From Gnetum montanum (taxonomy: Eukaryota > Streptophyta > Gnetopsida > Gnetales > Gnetaceae), in NCBI GenBank assembly GCA_015680685.1, contig MNCI01017937.1, positions 62,868-126,867 of the forward strand: a stretch of 64,000 nucleotides of DNA, in the 5' to 3' direction. The position numbers and the translations under genes were made by a program. This document shows positions 12,733 to 24,705 of the stretch, in pieces. Position 1 is the stretch's first letter. Each line of letters starts with the position of its first letter. Below the pieces are notes generated by a model. That model saw only the letters and a list, made by a program, of their open reading frames with translations, did no database searches and was not told the origin of the DNA.

Positions 12733-12750
12733 TCCTTAGCAATGACACCA
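12733..12750 (-). other. E1 primer-binding site, tRNA-Asp type
   Basis: Minus strand TGGTGTCATTGCTAAGGA, one base from the 5' LTR. It matches the complement of the plant tRNA-Asp 3' end (TGGCGCCGTTGCCGGGGA, recalled) at 12 of 18 positions; all six differences are C-to-T or G-to-A. tRNA-Asp priming is known for Athila elements. Confidence 0.7.
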
Positions 12751-12751
12751 A

Positions 12752-13668
12752 TGATGAGTAGTGAAAAGAACCCCTATGCTCAACCATATGAATCATAAAG
12801 CATTCATGTACCATCCAGTCAGATTTTGTTGACTCTATGTCTTCCAGTACACTAGTTGTCTAGGAAGTGAACTTTGCCCTAATGATCATTCATTGTCTTC
12901 TCAATTACACTTGTGATTTACAAAGGTATGGTTAAGTGTATTCGAGGCATATGATTTTTATTTTTTTATGTTTTATGTTCCTTGGTACTTAAAGTAGAGA
13001 GATGAAGTAATTTAATAACTAATTTAATTTAACTACTTAACTAGTTTCTAACTATTCTTGACATAAGCATCTAGTCCCACTTTCTGTACATGTCCTAAAC
13101 CCACATATCCATTGCTAGATTACCAAGCACTATGCTATTGAATGAACCAAGTAATAACACTGTTGGGATTAGCAAGCGAATACATGTTTATGCTCGAAGT
13201 AATCAGACTTATGTGTTTACTTAATTGGTATTTAGCCTATCTCACTTAATTACTTAATTAGCTTAATTATTGAGAAACATTGAATAAATAATTGAAAACA
13301 TTAAATACATGAATAAAAAATTTAAACTATTTAGAATGCTGCAAGGTTTATCAAGAAGCTTGTCTTTATTACTGCACACATTATTGTGCTTAGGTATAAT
13401 AGTACTTGACTAAAGATCTGTACACTTAATGACTTCTACTGCAGGAACTCAAGAAAATATTCTAACTTTTGAATGTAAAACGTACAAGAGTTTGGCTACT
13501 ACTATGACTTACTCTCCATAAACATGGCTGTGAGATCATATTTGTAGTTTTTATTATAGGGCTACATCAAAGGGGCCCCGTATATGTAGCAAATGCTACG
13601 TCAACGTAGCCTCGTTGACGAGGCCATGCCAATGGGGGCTTGTCGACGCAATACTTTGACACTCATCA
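12752..13668 (-). repeat. E1 5' LTR
   Basis: 917 bp, from TGATGAGT to ACTCATCA, which are exact inverted repeats of each other. Homologous along its length to 1632-2522. The primer-binding site lies at its left edge, giving the minus orientation. Confidence 0.85.
13552..13558 (-). promoter_or_regulatory. E1 5' LTR TATA-like box
   Basis: Minus strand CCTATAATAAAAACTAC, conserved in the other LTR near 2425-2438. Likely core promoter for E1 transcription leftwards; not a perfect TATAAA. Confidence 0.4.
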
Positions 13669-13673
13669 CCTGC
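13669..13673. repeat. Target site duplication of E1, right copy (CCTGC)
   Basis: Second copy of CCTGC. Bases 13674-13682 (TACTCATCA) are then the displaced end of the E8 LTR. Confidence 0.85.
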
Positions 13674-15056
13674 TACTCATCAATATTCTTAGTTTTATGT
13701 AGGTTGGATTAGTTTGGAATTCTTTACCCATCCACAGCTAAGTTGGTTCACATGTTCTTTGACAACGAATGAACTATTACCTCAATCGTAGTTGGTCCTT
13801 CACTTCTTTGTTACTGTTACTCTTCTAGGAATTCTTCATTGTTTGATATGTGTTTGTGATATAATCATAATATTTGTCATTTATGCATTTAAGCTATATG
13901 AACATATTTAGTAATGCTTAGTTCCATATATGATTTGTGGTTCTATAGTATGTGTGATGTGGTTATCATGGGTGTGATTGATTTTAAATTTGAGTTCACA
14001 TATATGAGTTATGTAGGTTTTTATGCTTTTGTATCTTAGACATATTAGTTGGATTAAAAGAAATGTCTGAAACTTATGAAAATCCTTTGTATGTATGTGT
14101 GAGAACATGTTTTATGAATATATGTTTTTCCATTTAATTAAGTCCACCACCATTAACCATATGTTGAAACTTAAAATCTTCATTGTTGTTGTTGTTCATA
14201 TGTTAATTGTAATTCTTTGTGATGAATGTTGATTTAGTTGATTGTGTCAATAATTTAGTATATACATATATCTTTCTTTTTCAACGCATCAACATTGATG
14301 TAAGCTTAATAAATGTCGATATAAATGCATGTACCTACCACGTTTATGACACCATTTGGTCAATAATGTAGTTAGACTATGTTAGTTTCTTCTTGTAGAA
14401 GTTAGAATTTATCATTGAGTGCCTATGTCGTGAATCAAGTGAAATGAATAAAAATTTATTAAAGTGATTATATAACTAGACATATTTTTATGTTAGTAAT
14501 AAAATTAAGACCATGTTAGCAATTAGACGAAGCTCTTTTCATGTAGATCAATGTCGCCGCATCTACCACATCAAGGAAGCTTAACACGCTTTGCCATGTT
14601 AGCATTTGACATGTTAGAAAATAGATGAATCTCATCTTCTGATCTAGAGTAAACATGCTTCATCTTCCACATTAGAACCTACCATGTCATCTTCTAGATG
14701 AAGATTTACAAGCTAGTGAAAAGTGAAAAGCTTCATCTACCACATCAGTAGAACTTAGTGTTCTTTGCCATGTCAACATCATATCAAGTTAGCTTATAGA
14801 GTTGAGGCATAGAATTAGAATTCGATTCTATGAAGGAGCCCTAACATGTTAACAACTTCTAAGAATAGGTTTGACAAACTAAAATTTAGCTCACTTTACC
14901 ATTTTGCCATGTTAGCTAATAGCAGGGAAGGGTAGATTCATAGAACTAAAAAGAGATTCTAAAATCTGTTCTTTGAGGTACTTTAGCCTTCAAATCCACT
15001 CTACCATGTAAGCTCGCAACTTAGCTTAGGTTCATAGAAAGAAATTCTAGTTCTAT
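13674..15056. other. E8 LTR end, flank and an LTR scrap
   Basis: The first nine bases complete the E8 LTR. At 14280-14510 there is a weak match to the promoter part of the E8/E7 LTR: CAACGCATCAACATTGATG, GATATAAATGC, then ATGACACCATTTGGTCAATA. Between 14530 and 14780 a loose repetition of CATGTTAGC, CATCTACCACATCA and GCCATGTCA occurs. No coding region is supported. Confidence 0.4.
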
Positions 15057-17055
15057 TACAATGGTTGAAAAATTTGGTTGTTGGGAAACCAAAAATTCTA
15101 GGTGAAATAGCCTAGCCTTGGATCCCAAGGGCCTCTAAGAAAGAGGATCCAAGGTGCCTTGGATGGTCTAGTTGATCACCCAGGGACTTGAGAAATGTAA
15201 ATGGGAGTAGATAATTAAATAAAAATGCAAATACAACTTAAGAAAAAAGAAAGCACAATAATTAAACTTGGAATGAACTTGCACAACAAATGAACCAAAA
15301 AAATTTATTAAAATAATGAAAATATTCCAAAGTATAGAGTTCAAAGTATACAATTTGTATGCCCAAATGCGCAAAGGAGTTTCTTGGATAAAGCTTAAAG
15401 CTTGTTGAATTTGGTAGACTATGTGTTGAAGTTATCTTCACAATCCAGGTACTTCCCAACTTTAGGTTTTAAAATTGCTTACAAGTTTGTAGGTTAGATC
15501 TTTAGTGTTGATTACTAGGGGGTAAGGTTTTTACAACATTGGTTGCCAAGGGGGGTAAGGTATTTGGTGTAAAAGGGGATAAGGTTTGTGCAATGTTGGT
15601 TGGTAAGGGAGATAAGGTTTGTGTTTGGCTTTTTGGTATTAGATAATGCACCAAGAGTCTTCAATCCTTAGCTAATTACCAAATTTTAAAAAAGTCTTGC
15701 CAATGCCAATGGTTACAAGCACTCAAGATTGCAAAATTGTAAAACCCCCTAGGACCTTGTTCAATAAGAGCAAAATTTTTATTTATAGGCCATAGGATTG
15801 CTAGTTTTGGTGCTGCAAATTTCTATCATGATTACTAATAGATTGGAATCATGTGTAGGTGTGGCAGGCTTTCAAATCTAGTGTAGTTTACATTTATGAT
15901 AAGTTTTGTTACTTCTAATGTACCAAAACCATGATGGTTACCATAAGTAGTAAATGGACTTTTCATCCATGTTGGCTTCTCCCACCCATGATGGTCTTAT
16001 GGTAGCAACACTGGAGTTGTAGGAACAATGTTGAAATTTGTTGAATCAAACTCCAAACCACACCAATGTTGGCTTTATGGAGCAATGCTGAGAGTTGTGG
16101 CAACTATGCTAGCAACTACTAGGAAAATGAAAACCCAAACCTCCCAAGGTTATCTTTTGTAAAAAAAGTAGAAATCCCACAGCCCTAATGCTAGCTTTGT
16201 CACATCCACACTAGGGGTTATGGAAACTATGTTGGATTTTACAGGGGAACTGAAAGCCCAACATCACCAATGCTGGCCTTGCAACATCCACATTGGGTTG
16301 GTTGGTAACTACATTGGGAATTGTAGGGAAAATGAAAATCCAAATCCCTCAAAACTGGGTTTAGGTGGTTCCAGCGTGGTTGAGGCTATACCCCCACAAA
16401 AACCCATGAAAATGCCAAATTTGGCAGTGCCCAAGGCATTTTAGCCTCCCCAAGTCCAAATATAGATATGTCATGACTTTTTCTACTTGAAAAGTGAGGT
16501 TATAACAACTTATGAAGCATTTTTTAGTCTCAAAAATTTAAAGTATGTGGGATTGCATCTTATGGATTAGAAACCCCACATTTGACAATGAAATTCCAGC
16601 CTCAAGTATAGGGGTGAAGGTTACAAGGCCAAAAAAGTTGCAACATGTATTTTCTTGGTGGTATTTCATTGGTCCCTCTTTGTTGATTTTTGGATGATTG
16701 ACTTGAGAGACATTGACAAAGAATTAAAAAAAATCCACTGTAGTTCCATCACCAATGTTTCCTCTCTGTGCTTGATTTTGTAGCATCAAATCATGCTAAA
16801 GAGTGCTTGTGATAACAAGATAAGTGTTATGGTGAGATGGTATAAGTTAAGGGCTATATTTGGGTAGAAGGAAATGGTCACAAAGTTAACATATGAGTTT
16901 CCAACATTGACATCGTGGTCATGGTTATGGTGGTGATAATTTGGCTAATTAATGTAGTCTTCATGCTTTGGGCCTTAAAGTGTTGATCACTTAGTAATGT
17001 TTTTGAGGAATCAACACCTCACTCTAAGGTTTCTTTGGTTGTTTTGAATTCTTGT
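15057..17055 (-). repeat. E5 3' LTR (S5)
   Basis: Its first 75 bases match 24706-24769, and later parts match the S1-S4 LTR family: CCTCTTTGTTGATTTTTGGA, GAGAGACATTGACAAAGAAT and AAGAGTGCT. The reverse TATA tract TTATTTATAG lies at 15780-15788. Positions 15950-16430 carry short variants of CAATGCTGGC..CATCCACA four or more times. The right edge is approximate. Confidence 0.6.
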
Positions 17056-18400
17056 CACAATATGACAAGCTTACCAAATCTTGTGCATCAAGGCCATGTG
17101 GTAGTTTGCCACCACGATGAGTTGTACCTTCATAATTACTTTAGGCTTCATCATGCAAGTACAACTCTAAGAGGATAAGATAACAAGACAAAGAAAACAT
17201 GTTGTGATAATATGATGCATAGGGCCACATAAGATAACTAGTAGACCAAGTCTTCATGGGTCATTATTGTTACAACATAGAGAGTGATTTGTTTGATGTG
17301 CATTTGATTCACAAAGCTTTGTAGTTCATTCCTTGTGCCAAACACAAAGAGAGAAAGAGAGCATGTAGGCTCACTTGTTGTAGACCATTGGAGTCAGCAA
17401 CATCATTCGTTACAACCTACCAACAATGATAAACAACACTACAAGCAGACGTGTGAGTGTTAGTTGTACTCAAGGTTATGTGATGGATTCAATGTTGCAT
17501 AATGAGGGTTTAATGTTGTCTTAAGCAAGTTTAAGTTATGATGAGAAACTTGGTTTCAAGTGCGTTCTCCTCACCATTGTGGTCTAGATGAAAACTTTGA
17601 CTAAGGGGCCCTCCATGATGTTTTTGGTTTCAAGGTTAATGATAATTAGGCTACTTTAGGATGTTGAGGTTGTATGGTAGAACATTTTTGAGGCCTAAGG
17701 TTTTAGCATGTAAGGTCAACTTGATCTAACAACATCATGAGAGGGACTTATTTAGGCTTTAAGGCTAGTCAAATTTGCTTCCCCATCCTCCTAGCTCATT
17801 ATTGCATATCAACATAAGCACATCAAGTGGCATCTGTGTAATAAAATTATTAAATAATGTAGAAACAATGCAAAATAATTTAATAATAAAGCAAAGATGG
17901 ATAAGAAAAATTAAATTAATGATAAAAAAGTCAAAACATGATCAACGGAGGTTATAAGAGGTAAGTTAAAGTAAATAAGATGAAATAAAGGCTAAGTAGT
18001 GTAAAATAGGATCAAATGAAGGTTAAATGATGGTTGAACCTCATTTAGTGATGTTAAGCAAGGTCAAAGCATGGTCAACAAAGGTTGTAAGAGAGAAGAT
18101 AAGGTGAACAAGATGAACCAAAGGTCAATAGCATGGAATAAAGCTAGATGAGAGCTAAATGATGACAATGGTAGTCAACAATGTAAAACAAGATCACATC
18201 AAGTCACAAGATAGTGAATCAAGGCCAAATTAGTTGAGGTGAATAACATGGAATTAAACATGGTGAATATGGATTAATCAAGAATCGACTTTGCTAGTTT
18301 TAGGCCTTATTGGGTAATGGTAAGGGGCTACAAGGTTGATAGGTGAGTTTGAACACTTAAGAAGGTTGTTTTGAGACTATTTAAGGTTAAAAATAAGGCT
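17056..18400 (-). other. E5 3' spacer rich in GGTCAA repeats
   Basis: A short block GGCTTCATCATGCAAGTACAACTC at about 17150 matches the tail of E2, E3 and E10, so this is element 3' spacer. Between 17880 and 18260 variants of AAGGTCAAAGCATGGTCAAC recur irregularly, with AAATGATGG and AACAAGATGAA. No gene. Confidence 0.4.
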
Positions 18401-20150
18401 TTTCTGGGCAGCCATGCTAGACTAACGTTGATCAAATGGGTGGAATAAGACCTAGCTTGAATAAGGTGGAATTGTGGATTTATAGGTTCGTTATGGTTAG
18501 TTTCAAGGTCCTGATGGTTTGTATGGTCAACATAGTGGAGTGGGGGTGAACATTTGATAATTTTGATGTTGATTTTACCTTCTTGAAGTCATAAATGCAA
18601 CTTGGAATTGCCATCCACACTGGGACTACACTGGCTAGTGTCGAACTAGTGTGGGTGCATGAGAAAATTGAGTTTATGATATCTTGGAGTTGAGATTGGT
18701 GTTCGATGGGCTTCCAATGGTAGTGTAGGATTGTGAGGGTTAGAACTGGTCATCTTGGAGTAAAAATTTGGAACTAAAAGTGGGTTTTTAGACTTTAACC
18801 CCTAGAGACACATTGGCTAGTATGGTTGGGGGTAGCCACAACATTAATGAGTAAAATATAATTTTCTTAGGATCAAAACTAGGCTAAATTTTAGTTGATT
18901 GCAATGTATTGAGGTTCTAGGCTTTCTAAGTCAAATTTTAGGCTATTTGATGTGTTGTGGGACTAGCAGAATTCGTCAAAAACATCACCCACACTACAAT
19001 CATGTTGGCCCACATGGCTATGGACTTTGTCAACATGGGTGCACTCAAGTTTTATCTTTTGGTAGGTTTTGGTGTGAAACCAACCAAGTTCTTGAGTTCC
19101 TGGGTTTGTTGGTGTCGATGATTAGGATTTGGTCTCAAAATTGTCAATTTTAAAGGCTTTTTGATGGTTTGTGTGGTCATCCCCCCTTGCGCTACACTAG
19201 CCAATGTAGTCCTAGTGTGAATGGAGGAGGAATGAAGGGTTTATGCCATTTTGCAATTAGGTTTTTATGGTTCAATGGTCCTTGGAGGCCCTGGTAGGGT
19301 TTTAGGATTAGACAGGTGAGTTTTGAGGTTGATTTGATGCATTGATGGATTTTCCATGGATTTTCTTAGAGCACCCATGCTGGCCATCATGGGTGAGGGC
19401 TTCCTTAGGATGGGTAGGGGGGTTGACATATAATTTGACTTATTTTTGCTTGTTTTTTGGTTATCAAAGACCCTAGGAAGGTGTGAATGTTATTATATGT
19501 TAATTTGGAGGTTATTTATGTCATTTTATAGTCACATCCCACCCAACCATGCTGGGAGCATGTTGGCTAGTGTGGTTGGGATACCCCCCAATGTGGCTCC
19601 ACTAAAAACCATGGTTTTGCCACTTTTTTTTTGGGTTTGACTAAGTTTTAGAGCTACCAAAGGCTTGTATTGGGGTTTAAGGCTTTATATGGTCATTCTA
19701 GAGTTAAATTAGGGTTTTATAAATGTTTGGAAGTATAATTCCCATGGAGCAATGCTAGCCAACGTGGGTGGAATTTTGGCTAGCATTGTTGCCTAAACTA
19801 GTATGTTTCATTGTGGGGTTTTTCCTCTCTTAGGGCTTGGTACTTGCCAATATTGACATCCAACTTCCTATTTTGGTATGGGAGTCTTGGGTTTTTCATA
19901 TGTTGTAAATGGGATGGCTAGATCCATGCTAGCCAATGTGGGTGCAGAGGGTTTTAAGTTTAAAAATGTATCCCAAGGCTTCATGGAAGTTTAACTTTAG
20001 TATAGATGGGATTTGGGTTATGAATTCCATTATTTGGTAGTCACTTAGTGGGGACCACCAAAATCTAAATGGTGTTTTGGTTTAAATTTTTACCATCCCA
20101 GTGTAGCTAGATCTTTTTCCTCTTTGCACTATCAGTTCACTATGAGTTTA
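18400..20150. repeat. Degenerate ~187-bp tandem array with dyad cores
   Basis: A core like CCATGCTAGCCAATGTGGGTG recurs near 18415, 18612, 18808, 18985, 19180, 19370, 19547, 19741, 19921 and 20095, with steps of 174-197 bp. Between cores the sequence is poorly conserved apart from TTTTAGGCTTT and GATGGTTTGTATGGTCA patches. Several cores are short inverted repeats, for example ACACTGGCTAGTGT at about 18622. Confidence 0.6.
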
Positions 20151-20369
20151 GTGAGTGAATTGGGAAATGGGTTTTAGAAGGGGATGCATAGGTGTAGAAT
20201 TGGTTTTAACCTGTTAATTTTTCCAAACCCATTTTCTTAAGGTAACACATACGTTAAGAGATCTTGTAGCAATTTTTACTTCTACTATGTCAATTTTGAA
20301 CATTGCTTGATTATTCTCCCTCAAGGAGCAACGTTTGTATCAAGGATTTCAAGAATTGAGAGGTTTTCT

Positions 20370-21228
20370 ATGCTATTGGTTTAAGACGTGGAGAGGAAGG
20401 TTGCCACAAGCAAGAACCATACCTTGGAGGATGTTGATGGTACAGTCAAGGGGCTTTCATACCAACCATAATCTTTGTTGGGGGATGAAGCTTCCTTTGT
20501 GACCACTAGGTATACAATTCTTGGCTATTTTCCCATGAGTTTTGCAGTTTTTTTTTCTTGTAAGCTAGGAATTTTGGCTTGTGTATGGTAGGAAATTTAG
20601 TTTTGTTGAAATCCTGCATTAGATCTAGGTGATGTTTACATGATTGAAGTGTTATTTTGATTTTTATATTGATTTATATTAAGTTAAAAATTTTATTTGG
20701 CCTTATTTTATGTAGTTTTTTTGTCATTTTTCCTGAAAAAGTAATGCTCCTTTTCTATTTTTTCTTCAGAAAATAGCTAGGACTTTTTAATTTTTGATGT
20801 CATAGGATTGTAATACATTGTTCAACGATCAAAACAATTATTGAACCATTGGATTTGACTTATAGTGAATTTTGTTGTGAAATTTTCTATAAGCCAGTTC
20901 ATGAGGGTTTTTTAGTTTTTTGTTGTATTTTTAGGCTACATTTCCCATTTTTTTACATGAGAATTGATAAGAATTTTTGGTTTTCATTGTTTTACCCCTG
21001 TGAAGATGGGTGACGTTGACACTTAGAAAATTTTTTTCAACTAATGTCCCAGGTACTTGGGGATTTTTAATTTAATTAATTTTTTATATTTTAGTTTACT
21101 TTATGGATTAATTATGTTGATTACTGATTAGGCTTTTTGTATTTATGGTATAGGTACTAGGTGATAACGACGGTCCCAGTGGTGACAATGTTGGAGATGC
21201 TCCTTTACCACCTCTAGTTACACCATAG
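20370..21228 (+). pseudogene. Antisense spliced accessory ORF of E5, decayed
   Basis: Plus strand, antisense to E5. Exon 1 runs from ATG 20370 to 20509 (starts MLLV, ends with splice donor ACTAG/GTATAC); its pattern HT.LED...VKGLS..P...TR parallels the 32274-32428 exon. A penultimate exon ends at 21053 (GTCCCAG/GTACTTGG), similar to the E4 exon ending TLHMFNFGPSQ. The last exon is 21154-21228: after TATAG it reads VLGDNDGPSGDNVGDAPLP and stops at TAG, and resembles the E4 last exon (GPGGIVGGANP). Middle exons seem deleted. Function unknown. Additional antisense ORFs between pol and the 3' LTR are known in Tat elements; these copies fit that position. Confidence 0.5.
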
Positions 21229-21639
21229 TAGCATCTATTAATTATGTATTTGGCCATTTTATTTGTTGATGCTGTTGTGGCTACTTCTAGCCATTGTTAT
21301 TTTTAGACATGTATTATTTTTTATTGCTATTTCTACATAGTGTAGCTATGACTATTGGATATTTGATTTATGTTTTTATGTTATTGTTGATTGGACTGGT
21401 GTCACACAGTGTGACCGTGGCTGTTCGTTAATGGAAATTTAAATTATTATTATTTATTTAAGATTTTAAATTTGTTATATATGTTCTAGCATTTTTAGTT
21501 TCATGCATCCTATGTGTTTTACATTTTTCTCATGAGGCTATGTTGGTTAGAACACACGGTTATAAGGCTATAGTTGGTAAAGTAAAATGTAAATTAACTA
21601 GGCAAGACATAATGGCTATAAATAGGTTGTAAATGTATT
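21229..21639. other. AT-rich stretch without gene
   Basis: Tail after the E5 accessory ORF. It holds the palindrome GTCACACAGTGTGAC near 21402 and nothing else I can identify. Confidence 0.35.
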
Positions 21640-21790
21640 GCCAATTTTAGGCCTTGGTAGCCATCTAGTTCAAGGCATGAGTAGACCATGCATTACTAGT
21701 TTTAGGCCATAGTGAGCCATGGTATCACTTGGTTTAGGTGTTAGCAAGCTATGGTGATTGCAATTTTAGGCCTTAATGGGCCATGCTCCA
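21640..21790 (-). repeat. Tat spacer repeat (TTTTAGGCC type), E5
   Basis: Five variants of TTTTAGGCCATAGTGAGCCATGG at about 35-bp spacing. The same unit occurs in E2 (31960-32020), E3 (36880-37260 and 42280-42570) and, inverted, in E4 (51970-52240), always downstream of protease. Confidence 0.6.
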
Positions 21791-22029
21791 TACTTGCCTA
21801 GCAAGTATGGGATGCTCTAGAGAGAGTGTATAAAGATAAAACCAATAATGAAACATTATATAGTGCCACAAAGGTGAAGAAATGATTGACAAAATAATGG
21901 ATGAGATGTTTACCATGAACTTCTTGTTTGATTTTGAGAGATCAAGAAATCTTTTTGACATAATCTTATGTTCACCTTCTCTCTTATTTAGCATGGTAAG
22001 TTGCATGAATTTTCATTGGTAATTAAATG

Positions 22030-22560
22030 TTACACAGTTGGTGTTATTGGCATAATTACTTTTCTTATTATTATTGGCCTCAGTCTAAGTGTTAGGAGTT
22101 TTCTCTTGAAACTCCACCTTTGAACCTCAATTGATATTGACGTAGTTAACTGGAGGTAGTGAAACATTGTCTTCATGAATGATAATTTTTTCTCCCTCAT
22201 AGGGCAAGTGAATCTCTTGATTTATAGGGAATGAGATTGTGTGAATTTTAGCTAATCATGGCCTTCTTAAGATCAAGTTGAAGCTAGGTGTCTCTTCAAC
22301 CACTAGGAAGTTGGAAAATGTAGGGAATTGCTCATTGGCCACGAAATCCAAGGAGATGAAACCTTGCACCATTACTTGTAACCCTTTAAATGACTTGAGT
22401 GCTGAGGTAGTGGTTTCTTAGATGTTCTTGATTAATCCTAGCTTGTCAAAAATGGAAAATGGTACCACGTTAGTTGCTATCCCATCATCTACATGAACAT
22501 AATGAACCTTGTATCTACCAACATGCTTGGTAATAAGGAAAGGAGTCTATAGCACCTCTC
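22030..22560 (-). pseudogene. E5 protease, decayed
   Basis: Minus strand reads RYKVHYVHVDDGIATNVV, a retropepsin active-site stretch of the Tat type (family VDGGSAVN-like), then FDKLGL, and after about 80 residues LILRRP followed by LAKI, equivalent to ILGRPWLA of E3. Processes gag in active relatives. The frame continues to about 22030 and then runs straight into spacer repeats: the RT that should come next is absent. Confidence 0.65.
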
Positions 22561-22578
22561 CATTTCAAGAGTCAATCT

Positions 22579-23640
22579 TCACTTCATTGTCATGGAAGCT
22601 AGCATGGATTGATGCTCGTTTTCTCTAAGTGAAGTTTGCTCGATGATAGAGTGGATTGACTCTTTATTGGAAGACATGTCTCTACTCACAAGGATAGATG
22701 TTAACACCTGAGCTAGTGCATCTCTATGAGTAGGAGAAGTCACAATTAGATCATATAGGCTCGATGATATGTTCTTTTGTTTCAATGACCATTTGGCTTG
22801 TTTCATTGTTATAAGAAAACTCTTTCCCTTGGCATGTGATGTTTCACCCTTAGTAGTTTTAACTTTCTCCATTCTTCCTAGAGTTTGTGGCTTAGGCTTT
22901 AATATACATGCCTTGGGTCCCTTGTCCATAGGTGTAGCTAGTCTTGGTGTAGACCTTGGTTTGTCAACTTACTTTAAACCCTTTTATCATTGATTACCTT
23001 TAGTGTGCTTTGTCATTGGTTTGATGATAGGTTTCTTTCATCATCGTTATGATGACGATTTCTTACTAACTCTAAGTTATGGGCCATTATAGGTGGACTT
23101 TGATCATGGGTTGTTATTTCTTTTCTTGTTGAAGGTGGAGGAACCAATGTGGTCCTTACCTCACCTTCATCAATGGATCCAATGTGGAAAATCATTGGAA
23201 AAGGCTCTTGATGAGGATGTCTACCTTCAATTTGGCCTCAAACTCATTGTGCTCTTCTTGGTGATCCTTCAACTAGTTTTCTTACTAAAATCATCAACCT
23301 TTATGAGTTGTATGGGCATTTTTTCATAAAAGTTAGTGAGGGGGATTTTTGTCATAAGAAGATGGAATATGTTCTTTTACATGTGTATGATTTCGAATTG
23401 GTGCTTAGCATCAGATTTGGAGTGTGGTATTAAGAGACTGGCTTACATCTTAGCATAGAGTAAGTTGTAGAACAACTCATTAATCATTACAAAATCTAGA
23501 TTCTTGTCGCTTTGTCTAAGTGATTTCCTTAGTTCTATGAATGTGGGCTCTTTTGAGTCATAGTTATGCATTGCATCTTGGTTGGGGGCCATGTATGCAA
23601 GGTCTAGTGGTAGCATGGTTGATTTGCAAAAATGCATGGA
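22579..23640 (-). pseudogene. E5 gag C-terminal part, decayed
   Basis: The open stretch 22929-22579 has KQAKWSLKQKNISSSLYDL, then VTSPTHRDALAQVLTS. The block SLYDL..TS.THR.AL..(V/M)L.S is conserved in both E3 copies (about 38325-38225 and the equivalent near 43600) and is a familiar stretch just before the protease of Tat elements. Upstream parts are broken. The N-terminal capsid region cannot be followed. Confidence 0.55.
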
Positions 23641-24684
23641 CTGGTACCAACAAAACCAAGTTGGACCAATAAAAGCTAAGCTGGGCTTTGAAAAGTCTAG
23701 AAATGATTGTGAAAATTTAAATATGGAAAAGATGGTTATTTGTAATATGTTGGGTTTTGGAAAGATATGTTGTTAGTTTTCCAAAAATATGTTGGTGATA
23801 AAAGTAGTAAGTTTTTGGTTTTCTTTTCAAAGGGCTGTTGGTGTATTTTTCCTTGATGGAAATTATGTTGGTTTTTGTTGTGCAATCAAGAAAATATTTT
23901 ATTTTTCAAAAGATACACTAGGTATCTTGAAAAGAAATCTTCGCATTTGTGGGGTAATGGAAAATGTAATTGGTTCACCAAAACTATCCTAGGTAGTTTA
24001 GTAAAAGGGGTAAAGGAGGGGGTGTTTGATTTAATTTCTAATTAATTAAACCAAAATTATAGTTAGTGGAATTGCCTAAGGTGCAAGAGGGGTATGCTTG
24101 GAAAATGTTGTAAATTGCGATTGTAAGTGTATTACAGGTTGTAATGATAGGAGCATGTCCTGCACTTAAGAAAATGTGGTAATTTTGTGTTGAAAAATCC
24201 AACTATCTTGGCTTTACCAACTAGGGCTACATTGGAGGGGGAGGGGGGGTTAAAAATAGCTAAACAACCAACAATTATCTCACCCACTTGCATTATGTTG
24301 GGGTTCCCCCCTCTTGGCCAAAACAATGTTTATACTTGAAATTAGTGAATGTAAAAAATTATGGTTTTTCAAATGCTATGTTGATTTTTGGAGAAAGACC
24401 AATGTTGGCCTTGTTGAAAAATTAAGTGATTGTGGTAGAGACATATTAGCCTTTGGAACACACAAAGGTAGTTTTGACTGGCAAGCATGTTGGCCTTGAA
24501 AGATATATCAACTATTGTGAAAATTTCACAAAACCCAAATGACCTCCAACCTCACTGCTAGGTTTTGGTGGTAGGTTTTTAGGTAATAAATTTTAAATGA
24601 TTTTGTATAAATATAATATTTTAAACTTGCAAAAGAAAATGTTATGGAAAGGTCAACTTGGATTGAACACAAAACCTGGGTGGA
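23641..24684 (-). other. E5 leader between primer site and gag
   Basis: About 1 kb between the primer-binding site and the first recognisable gag. Plus-strand open stretches at 23582-23992 and 24314-24499 look fortuitous. A G-rich run GGAGGGGGAGGGGGGG lies near 24235. Confidence 0.4.
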
Positions 24685-24705
24685 GGCCCTCCTAGTGCAA
24701 GAAAT
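24685..24705 (-). other. E5 primer-binding site, degenerate tRNA-Asn type
   Basis: Minus strand TTTCTTGCACTAGGAGGGCC directly follows the LTR end TTACA. It aligns with TTTTGGTGCTGGAAGGAGGG of E4 allowing a short gap; the best tRNA I can recall for that is tRNA-Asn (3' end ..TTCYAGCGCCA). Confidence 0.45.

Larger units (their letters stand above)
1632..13668 (-). mobile_element. E1: near-complete Athila-like Ty3/gypsy element
   Basis: Twelve-kilobase element on the minus strand with two related LTRs (12752-13668 as 5' LTR, 1632-2522 as 3' LTR), a degenerate tRNA-Asp primer-binding site, and gag, protease, RT, RNase H, integrase and an additional 3' ORF in that order. Both LTRs start TGATGAG, with matching ACTCATCA and GCTCATCA ends, and the element is flanked by a 5-bp duplication. 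Athila assignment rests on the tRNA-Asp primer site, the protease and RT motifs, the absence of a chromodomain and the additional ORF between integrase and 3' LTR. All genes are broken by stops. Confidence 0.85.

Noticed and set aside
21402-21416. GTCACACAGTGTGAC palindrome as an operator
   Set aside because: A single short palindrome in AT-rich plant DNA with no second copy or gene context.
22769-22993. Plus-strand 74-residue frame
   Set aside because: Shadow of the gag C-terminal frame on the other strand, which carries the conserved SLYDL block.
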